The notes under the pieces are model-generated. The model did no database searches. It saw only the letters and a program-made list of their open reading frames with translations, and was not told the DNA's origin. The position numbers and the translations under genes were made by a program. This document shows positions 26,293 through 31,417 of a DNA stretch of 31,417 nt, in pieces. Origin of the DNA: Promethearchaeota archaeon (GTDB taxonomy: Archaea; Asgardarchaeota; Lokiarchaeia; Sigynarchaeales; SOKP01); the NCBI GenBank assembly GCA_019057775.1, contig JAHLWT010000176.1, positions 1 to 31,417 of the forward strand, in the 5' to 3' direction. The first letter of the stretch is position 1. Each line of letters opens with the position of its first letter.

Positions 26293-27075
26293 ATGGGAAA
26301 AGAAGTCGATAAAGCGAAAAAAGTGTTTAAAGAGGCCTTCGATGTACTTGGTGATTATTTTGAGGAAAAACGGTCAGACACTGTAATTGAAAAAGAAAAA
26401 AAAGCGAAGAAGGGTAAAGTAGCGTTAGCGAAATTTTCGAAAGGATTTATAGGAAAAACAGACAAAATAAACTTTAGATTATTAATAGGACAGAAAAAAG
26501 AATTAGGAGATAGCATCTATGAAGCTATCTATTTAAGTGATAAGAAGGAGCCTAAAATATATGTGTATGATGTTAATAAAGGTAAGCCATGTAATACCAT
26601 CTTAATGAGTTTCAAAGAAGAAGATTGGAATGGATACAAAAAAATCCAAAAATATAAATCTCTAACCAAGTTTTTAGAAAATGCTTATAAAGAAGGGATC
26701 TACCATAAAGGAAAGAAAGAGAAAAAGGAAAATGCTCTTAATGTTTTGATTAAAGGATTAAAAAGATCTTTAGAAGCAGTTGGGGAAGAAGAGAAGGCAA
26801 AAGGAGGGGGAGCAAGTCCTATAGCTAAAAAGATTGCAAAAGCAGTCGCAATAGCAGCTGTAACCACAATCATATCAGTTGTTTTAACTCCTGCGGTAGG
26901 TATTATTGCCCAAGAAGTTGTTGGAGGTGGTAGTATAACGACAGATGTTTTAGGTTCTGCTGCACAAGCTGTTGGAGAAGGATTAAAAAGTTTAGCTGAT
27001 CCGGTTAGTTTGGCCAAGAAAGTCGTTAAAAAGACTATCACAAAAGGTAAGGACATACCGTTTACTGATAGATAG
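26293..27075 (+). CDS. lysine-rich protein of unknown function with hydrophobic C-terminal segment
   Basis: This 260-residue protein (ATG at 26293; an in-frame GTG lies 9 nt earlier) is unusually rich in Lys. Residues 1-45 are a charged helical stretch (EVDKAKKVFKEAFDVLGDYF and on). A mixed alpha/beta domain, about 45-145, includes NFRLLIGQKKELGDSIYEAI and PKIYVYDVNKGKPCNTILM. A Lys/Glu linker follows, then a hydrophobic, Ala/Gly/Val-rich segment (IAKAVAIAAVTTIISVVLTPAV, given here as IAKAVAIAAVTTII and SVVLTPAV; about 180-205) that could insert in a membrane, then an amphipathic basic tail. I recognise no family. A membrane-associated or pore-forming role is one possibility. The gene stands alone after a divergent SDR. 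Confidence 0.65.
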   Translation: MGKEVDKAKKVFKEAFDVLGDYFEEKRSDTVIEKEKKAKKGKVALAKFSKGFIGKTDKINFRLLIGQKKELGDSIYEAIYLSDKKEPKIYVYDVNKGKPCNTILMSFKEEDWNGYKKIQKYKSLTKFLENAYKEGIYHKGKKEKKENALNVLIKGLKRSLEAVGEEEKAKGGGASPIAKKIAKAVAIAAVTTIISVVLTPAVGIIAQEVVGGGSITTDVLGSAAQAVGEGLKSLADPVSLAKKVVKKTITKGKDIPFTDR

Positions 27076-27321
27076 AAGGTAATAATAATAACTTTCTTAA
27101 ATTATAGATTTTTTATAATATCAGATCAATTCTAAGAATTGAATTACTAGTTTTAAGTGATTTAAATCTCAACTTTATTTGAAAAAGTAACAGAGAAGAA
27201 TAGGATTTTTGGAATTCTTATTTTTGTTTTAATTACTTTTAGCTCTATTCTCATAATTCCCTACGGTGGTTTTTTCTTAAATAGAGATCTTGATTTCTTA
27301 ATTGGATCAATCTTCGGTGTA

Positions 27322-27645
27322 TTGTATACTTTGAAATATAGGAAATATCATCAATCCCCATTAAAATTGGGTATAACAACTGGACTGATTGGAGGACTTT
27401 TATCAACTATCCTTCCTACTATTTATATATGTGTTCGATTGGGCCTTAGTATTGATTGGTATTTTGCTTTATTCGTTACTTTAAGTATAACAGGGCTTGC
27501 TATAGGTTTTATTGTTGGAATGATAATTGGTTCGTACTATAAGAACAAATTTATAGAAGATGATGGCTCAAGGGAAGATAAATTTTTCCAGAGCTTAATT
27601 GAGAAAGAGAAAAAAGAAGAAAAGAAAAAAAGAAAATTTTCATAA
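27322..27645 (+). CDS. small membrane protein, start uncertain
   Basis: From the TTG at 27322 the product has 107 residues: two hydrophobic helices (about 17-38 and 46-68, LGITTGLIGGLLSTILPTIY and a Gly-rich second helix) and a very basic, charged tail ending EKKKRKFS. The reading frame stays open upstream to 27166 (after a TAA). That extra part would add a plausible first helix (FGILIFVLITFSSILIIPYG) and GGFFLNRDLDFLIGSIFG, so the real protein is likely about 159 residues. No ATG, GTG or TTG exists in the upstream part, so the true start is either non-canonical or mutated. Family unknown. Confidence 0.55.
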   Translation: MYTLKYRKYHQSPLKLGITTGLIGGLLSTILPTIYICVRLGLSIDWYFALFVTLSITGLAIGFIVGMIIGSYYKNKFIEDDGSREDKFFQSLIEKEKKEEKKKRKFS

Positions 27646-27780
27646 ATGCATATTTCATTCATTCTCCTATTTTATTCCAAAAGAATTCAATAAGAATCAA
27701 TTTTTGGACTCTAAAAGACATATATTCTAAAATACTCTCCTATTAATTAGAAACTAAAATAATATTAAAGTGAATAAAAG

Positions 27781-28050
27781 GTGAGCAGAGTTATAAATTG
27801 GCAGTATGATGATTTATTTCGATCGAGGAAAGAAAAGCTAATAAACATGCTTATTAGCGAAATAATTTTTCTAAAGAACAAATCCAGATCTACCAATAAA
27901 CAAGAATTTATAGAGAAGGCTTTAATCAAATTAGAATATTTATTAAATATCATAAATAGAAGCAATTTAGATTTATCTGAAAAAGATTTTGATAAGGTTA
28001 TCTTACTGATTTACAACATTTTTAGAGGTATCACAGAGAAATTAGAATAA
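27781..28050 (+). CDS. small helical protein of unknown function
   Basis: An 89-residue, charged, probably all-helical protein with a GTG start (27781). Helices span about 10-33 (RSRKEKLINMLISEIIFLK), 40-60 and 66-86 (FDKVILLIYNIFRGITEKL), with amphipathic patterns that suggest a helical bundle or a dimer. No Cys, no metal motif and no membrane segment. No family recognised. It could be a small adaptor. Reading frames on the other strand here have no plausible protein character. Confidence 0.5.
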   Translation: MSRVINWQYDDLFRSRKEKLINMLISEIIFLKNKSRSTNKQEFIEKALIKLEYLLNIINRSNLDLSEKDFDKVILLIYNIFRGITEKLE

Positions 28051-28085
28051 AAGTAATATTAAAAAAAATAGATATAAAAATAAAA

Positions 28086-29030
28086 TTACATCTTAACCAG
28101 ATCGCCTAATAGAGCGTATAAACTCTCCTTTTTGGGTGCTCCTTTCATTAACTCTCTAATCCTTTCGGCTAATATTTGAGGTGTAAATGGTTTGTGATCA
28201 TTCTTAATTTGATTAACGGTATGCCATCCTTGGAATAGCATAACTCGATCAGCTACAACTCTAAATACTTCGCCATTAATTTTTTTGGACTTATCTGAGG
28301 CTAAGAATACAACCATTGGCGCTACATTAGCGGGATTGAAAACATCTAATCCTGACTCATCAAGTTTATTCATAATTTCTACCATCTGTGGAGTCGCATC
28401 TGTGGTTAAACGAGTTCGGGCTAAAGGAACAATACAATTGACTGTAGCATATTTTTTCAATTCTGCTGCAGAATTCATTGTAAATGCCGCAATACCTGCT
28501 TTAGCAGCACCATAATTGGTCTGTCCAATATTTCCAGTTAAGCCCGCATCAGAGGCAGTATTAATTATCCTTCCAAAATTTCCTAAAGATTCATTAGCTT
28601 TTACTTGTTCTCTGAAATAGGCAGCAGCGTGACGAGTTACGTTAAATGTACCTTTAAGATGTACACCTAAAACATCATCAAATTCTTGTTCTGTCATATT
28701 AACGAGCATTCTATCCCTTAAAATACCAGCATTATTAACAACAATATCCAATTTTCCAAACTCAGATATTGCTTGGTCAACCATTGCCTTAGCTTTATTA
28801 AAATCTGTAACTGAATCATAATTAGCTACAGCCTTGACGCCCAAATTTCTGCATTCTTCAGCTACTTGATCGGCAACCTTGGTTTCAGCACCACTTCCAT
28901 CAAAACCAGCGCCTAAATCGTTCACGACCAAATTACAACCTTCTTTAGCCATCAATAATACTTCTTCTCTCCCTAAACCTCGCCCCGCACCGGTAACTAT
29001 TGCAACTTTTCCTTCTAACATACTTCCCAT
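28086..29030 (-). CDS. short-chain dehydrogenase, 3-hydroxyacyl-CoA dehydrogenase (MFE-2/HSD17B4-like) type
   Basis: From the ATG at 29030 the product has 314 residues. It has the classical SDR motifs: VTGAGRGLGREE (NAD-binding), VNDLGAGFDGSG (with the long insert after D typical of multifunctional enzyme type 2), NNAG near 99-102, catalytic Ser in INTASDAGLTG and NYGAAKAG (Tyr and Lys). The insert and the C-terminal part resemble the (3R)-hydroxyacyl-CoA dehydrogenase unit of MFE-2/HSD17B4, which acts in fatty-acid oxidation, here as a stand-alone protein. A GTG 9 nt upstream and an ATG 9 nt downstream are alternative starts. A crotonase gene lies 1.4 kb away on the same strand, fitting acyl-CoA metabolism. 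Confidence 0.9.
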   Translation of the reverse strand: MGSMLEGKVAIVTGAGRGLGREEVLLMAKEGCNLVVNDLGAGFDGSGAETKVADQVAEECRNLGVKAVANYDSVTDFNKAKAMVDQAISEFGKLDIVVNNAGILRDRMLVNMTEQEFDDVLGVHLKGTFNVTRHAAAYFREQVKANESLGNFGRIINTASDAGLTGNIGQTNYGAAKAGIAAFTMNSAAELKKYATVNCIVPLARTRLTTDATPQMVEIMNKLDESGLDVFNPANVAPMVVFLASDKSKKINGEVFRVVADRVMLFQGWHTVNQIKNDHKPFTPQILAERIRELMKGAPKKESLYALLGDLVKM

Positions 29031-29113
29031 ATTTTTCACTTCAAATTTATTTTTCTTAATGGATTAAAAATATAAGTTGAATTTAATTGCAAGTTTAAAA
29101 AATTTTAAGGATT

Positions 29114-29668
29114 TTGTTTAATTTCATAGAATTATCAAAATTATTCTATTTATTCACAAACTTGGAAACAGTAACTCATAATCTCGTAGCTGTTGTTATT
29201 CAAATTCTATGCTTCAAGTATATGTTATTCCCATTTAATATTATATTCACAATTATCTTAGCTTTTTTATCTCATATATTTGTAGATGGGATCGCTACTA
29301 TAACCTATCACACACCAGAAGTTCAAAAAGGAGATAAATTCTGGTTGATCTGGCATATCATCATTTATGGTTTGTCTATTCTTTCAATTATTATCTTTAT
29401 GATCCCCTATTGGTTAGCAATGTTGTTTGCTAATATAATGGATATTTGGGATTGGTTTATTTTAAGACCAATTCAAAAGAGAAAAATTCAAAATAATGTT
29501 GAGAGTAAATGGGGAGATAAATATTACTTTCATAGGTTCATTGACTGGTTTAGGGCTAAATTTTTAGGATGGCTTCCTAAATGGAATTATAAACGAGCAG
29601 GGATAATTTTTGAGATTATGTTGATTATTGTTTTGATTATTCCGATAATTTTGATTCGAAGATCTTAA
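29114..29668 (+). CDS. membrane protein, possible membrane-bound metal-dependent hydrolase-like
   Basis: This 184-residue protein has about four hydrophobic helices (about 20-38, 40-62, 75-100 and 163-182). Histidine/aspartate pairs lie at membrane edges: THNL (about 21-24), SHIFVDG (about 53-59), ITYHTPE, and DIWDWF (about 109-114). This layout recalls small membrane metal-dependent hydrolase families (DUF4184/YdjM-like), but the match is loose. A long amphipathic, Trp-rich loop (about 115-160) follows. The start is a TTG at 29114; a TTG at 29162 is an alternative. It converges on the GIY-YIG gene, with 2 nt between stops. Confidence 0.55.
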   Translation: MFNFIELSKLFYLFTNLETVTHNLVAVVIQILCFKYMLFPFNIIFTIILAFLSHIFVDGIATITYHTPEVQKGDKFWLIWHIIIYGLSILSIIIFMIPYWLAMLFANIMDIWDWFILRPIQKRKIQNNVESKWGDKYYFHRFIDWFRAKFLGWLPKWNYKRAGIIFEIMLIIVLIIPIILIRRS

Positions 29669-29670
29669 TA

Positions 29671-30060
29671 TTATAAAAAACTTCGAAATTTTTTAAAATA
29701 GAGTAAATGACTCTTACATAAGCAATCAGATGAACCAAAATTTTTAATTGAATTATCTGAAACCTCTTGAATCTCTCTGGCAAAAACACATTCTAACCTA
29801 AGTTGAGAAGGAATAATGTATATACGTTCAATAAGACACTCTTGATCTTCTAATAAGTAATCAATATGCCAATGAATTTGTTTATTTTCTGGCAGAGAAA
29901 TATGTCTTTTAATTCGTCTTTCTAAAGAACTTGAACCTTTACCCATTGCTGAGCCTGTGTAAAAATAATAACCTGGAGGAAATGGTATTTTTCCTAATGC
30001 TCCAATCCTAATTTTCCTGTAAGTGGGTAAAAAAATTACTATAATATAGCTTCCTTTCAT
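29671..30060 (-). CDS. GIY-YIG nuclease-like protein, DUF123 family
   Basis: The 129-residue protein matches the DUF123 group of GIY-YIG domains, which in some archaea are fused to endonuclease III. Seen here: SYIIVIFLPTY and GYYFYTGSAMG (the GIY...YIG strands, residues about 4-14 and 30-40), SLERRIKRHI (helix with the Arg), HWHIDYLL (about 63-70) and FGSSDCLCKSHLLYF near the C-terminus. The motif residues seem present, so it may bind or cut DNA, though activity of the DUF123 group is not well proven. Its ATG directly follows the TAG of the zinc-finger gene at 30061-30231, with no base between, so the two are probably translationally coupled. Confidence 0.87.
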   Translation of the reverse strand: MKGSYIIVIFLPTYRKIRIGALGKIPFPPGYYFYTGSAMGKGSSSLERRIKRHISLPENKQIHWHIDYLLEDQECLIERIYIIPSQLRLECVFAREIQEVSDNSIKNFGSSDCLCKSHLLYFKKFRSFL

Positions 30061-30231
30061 CTATTTACATTTTTGTTTGTGATCCTGATAACATCCGTCA
30101 CAGAAATGTTCCCCGCAATTCTTACAGATGTTCGCACAGTCATCGCACACTTGGTTATAGCAATCTTCACATTCAAATACTTTTGGAGAGGTATTTTCTT
30201 TACAATTTTCACATATGACTTCTTGAACCAT
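30061..30231 (-). CDS. 56-residue cysteine-rich zinc-finger protein
   Basis: An ATG at 30231 opens a 56-residue frame ending in a TAG at 30061. It has 11 cysteines (7, 10, 21, 24, 29, 32, 36, 39, 44, 47, 55) plus H42 and H51. The spacing is CxxC-x10-CxxC-x4-CxxC-x3-CxxC-x4-CxxC-x3-H-x3-C, enough for at least two zinc ions in a cross-brace or B-box/RING-like arrangement. It is the only frame here with this protein-like regularity; the opposite-strand frame is a shadow. The next gene, a GIY-YIG nuclease, starts at the very next base. A role as protein- or nucleic-acid-binding partner of that nuclease is an inference. Confidence 0.82.
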   Translation of the reverse strand: MVQEVICENCKENTSPKVFECEDCYNQVCDDCANICKNCGEHFCDGCYQDHKQKCK

Positions 30232-30396
30232 TTTTTAAATCAATACACGTTTTAAAATTACTGATAAATAAAACATTACTCATAAAAACTTCTTTTATTT
30301 TTCCATAAATAAAATTTGAGCCCCTTTAATAAGAATCTTGTAATTTATGCAAAAAATAAGGTCAATAAGAAAGAAGAAGAATAAGACTATTTGTTT

Positions 30397-30426
30397 ATTT
30401 TATTTTATTTTGTTTTATTTTGTTTT
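30397..30426. repeat. 5-bp tandem repeat
   Basis: Six units of ATTTT or GTTTT lie just downstream of the crotonase stop (minus strand), in a 220-nt gap without a recognisable gene (30232-30451). No function is evident; on the transcript of the crotonase it would be A-rich rather than U-rich, so it is not a typical archaeal terminator for that gene. Confidence 0.7.
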
Positions 30427-30451
30427 AAGCAGAATCTACTTTAATTAATTA

Positions 30452-31240
30452 TTATTTCCTAAATTGATTAAAGTCTGCTTTCCTTTTTTCTACAAATGCA
30501 TCTTTACCTTCCATAGCTTCATCAGTTCCATAGTATAAAGATAGCCCGCCAACTCCTAGCTGAGTAATACCGGTAACTCCATCTGTTTCAGCCAAAAATG
30601 CATATTTCAGCATTTTTAGTGCAATGGGGCTTTTTTCTAAAAGTTCTTGGCACCATTTCTCTACTTCCTCATCTAATTTTTCGTAAGGCACAACTGCATT
30701 TACTAAACCCATTTCTAAGGATTGTTGTGCTGTATAGCGGCGACAGAGAAACCATATCTCTTTTGCACGTTTAATTCCAACACATCTCATTAAATCTCCA
30801 GTACCATATCCAGGATCAAAAGATCCCACTCGTGGTCCTGCTTGCCCTAACTGAGCATGTTCTGCTGCAATACTGAGATCGCAGTTTACATGCCATACAT
30901 TCCCCCCTCCTATTGCGTATCCATTCACTCGGGCAATCACTGGTTTGGGTAGTGTGCGAATAAGATGAGTAACGCGTTGCCATCCTACCTCTAAAGGTAG
31001 CATTTTCCCCCCTTTATATCCCCCTTTCTCACGAGTTGTTTGATCACCTCCAGTACAAAACGCTTTTTCTCCAATACCAGTAAAAACGACAACGCCTATT
31101 TCATTATCCATACATAAATTAAATGCATCAATTAATTCATGAACTGTATTCTGTGTACATGCATTGTATCGTTCAGGTCTATTGATAGTTATGTAAGCAA
31201 TTCTTTCCTTCTTTTTAAATATTATATCTTTAAAATTCAT
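30452..31240 (-). CDS. crotonase-family hydrolase, BadI/MenB-like
   Basis: The 262-residue enoyl-CoA hydratase/isomerase family protein has the oxyanion-hole regions AFCTGGDQ (about 60-67) and VNGYAIGGGNV (about 105-115), then GPRVGSFDPGYGTGDL (about 136-151) and EIWFLCRRYTAQQSLEMGLV. These patterns fit the branch holding BadI (2-ketocyclohexanecarboxyl-CoA hydrolase, ring opening in anaerobic benzoate breakdown) and MenB (dihydroxynaphthoyl-CoA synthase). FDPGYG favours BadI, as MenB usually has FDGGFG; AREIWFLCR-type text occurs in both. No menaquinone or benzoate gene is next to it. The ATG start is at 31240. Two palindromes lie upstream. Confidence 0.85.
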   Translation of the reverse strand: MNFKDIIFKKKERIAYITINRPERYNACTQNTVHELIDAFNLCMDNEIGVVVFTGIGEKAFCTGGDQTTREKGGYKGGKMLPLEVGWQRVTHLIRTLPKPVIARVNGYAIGGGNVWHVNCDLSIAAEHAQLGQAGPRVGSFDPGYGTGDLMRCVGIKRAKEIWFLCRRYTAQQSLEMGLVNAVVPYEKLDEEVEKWCQELLEKSPIALKMLKYAFLAETDGVTGITQLGVGGLSLYYGTDEAMEGKDAFVEKRKADFNQFRK

Positions 31241-31275
31241 TTTACAATAACACCATTATGTTAATATTAATGATT

Positions 31276-31292
31276 GATCAATTGAATTGATC
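31276..31292. promoter_or_regulatory. 17-bp perfect palindrome upstream of the crotonase, candidate operator
   Basis: GATCAATT-G-AATTGATC has perfect 8-bp arms and lies 36-52 nt before the crotonase ATG (31240), where an archaeal promoter would be expected. The odd central base and the length are usual for a dimeric regulator site. A regulator is not visible in the window. Confidence 0.5.
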
Positions 31293-31339
31293 TGATTATA
31301 ATTCTTTGTTTTTAGGCTTTCAAAAGGAATATTTTATTT

Positions 31340-31352
31340 CGATCTTTGATCG
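31340..31352. promoter_or_regulatory. second GATC-containing inverted repeat upstream of the crotonase
   Basis: CGATC-TTT-GATCG has perfect 5-bp arms about 100 nt before the crotonase start and 48 nt from the 17-bp palindrome, with which it shares GATC half-site ends. It could be a second, weaker site or chance in AT-rich DNA. Confidence 0.3.
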
Positions 31353-31417
31353 TGAAAGGGTTGTTTCAAGTCATTAAAAGTATTTTTTAATATGTCACTT
31401 TTTCTTATGATTATAAA

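Noticed and set aside
30073..30255. A plus-strand open frame of 60 codons opposite the zinc-finger gene
   Set aside because: Its composition is just the complement of the cysteine-rich frame; the minus-strand frame has regular CxxC pairs and a coupled neighbour, the plus-strand one has no protein character.
31392..31417. ATG at 31392 as the start of a plus-strand gene leaving the window
   Set aside because: Only eight codons are visible (MSLFLMII), far too few to support a gene.
1..31417. tRNA, rRNA, CRISPR, insertion sequence or prophage
   Set aside because: I saw no cloverleaf with a TTCGA-type arm, no regularly spaced repeats and no transposase or integrase; the tandem repeats found are short minisatellites or microsatellites.

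Overview
This AT-rich, gene-dense window reads as archaeal, most likely from an Asgard archaeon of the Lokiarchaeia type. The archaeal evidence is the CofE ligase for coenzyme F420, a dihydropteroate synthase of the pterin pathway, an archaeal-style AsnRS, TATA-like boxes 20-40 nt before several starts, and frequent TTG/GTG starts. The Asgard evidence is a small Roadblock/LC7 protein (plus a decayed second copy), a tiny eukaryote-flavoured cysteine-rich zinc finger, and a mix of these with bacterial-type genes (gyrA, gyrB, gatA, gatB, fatty-acid enzymes). The lineage is inferred from gene content, with no marker-gene phylogeny. No rRNA, tRNA, CRISPR array, transposase or prophage was recognised.

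Layout. Positions 1-3,500: the first codons of an alpha/beta-hydrolase-like gene running off the left edge, two small membrane proteins (one with a zinc ribbon), a small two-CxxC protein, an MJ0936/YfcE-type phosphodiesterase and a GATase-like protein with a ribbon-helix-helix-like tail. Positions 3,600-8,570: a cupin, then gyrB-gyrA on the minus strand; gyrA ends in a 9-bp minisatellite coding for a charged tail. Positions 8,800-10,120: a short winged-helix protein and a VapC-type PIN toxin with its antitoxin. Positions 10,340-12,560: divergent folP and cofE, then a membrane protein. Positions 12,720-17,055: an asnS-gatA-gatB cluster for Asn/Gln tRNA charging.

Positions 17,080-18,690: an MBL-fold hydrolase split by a frameshift at a seven-G tract, a Roadblock pseudogene fragment and an intact Roadblock gene. 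Positions 18,800-22,330: a membrane acyltransferase-like protein and a GNAT-M28 peptidase pair, the peptidase having extra membrane helices. Positions 22,360-26,150: an FAD oxidase and CCG-domain Fe-S protein pair (D-lactate/glycolate/2-hydroxyacid dehydrogenase type) and an extended SDR. Positions 26,290-28,050: three proteins I cannot assign. Positions 28,086-31,240: an MFE-type SDR, a membrane protein, a zinc finger/GIY-YIG pair and a BadI/MenB-like crotonase, which has a perfect palindrome in its upstream region.

The metabolic genes suggest an anaerobic heterotroph that oxidises acyl-CoA and 2-hydroxy acids and uses F420 and a methanopterin/folate-type C1 carrier. The least explained parts are the zinc finger-nuclease pair, the GATase-RHH fusion, the membrane M28/GNAT pair and the lysine-rich protein at 26,293.
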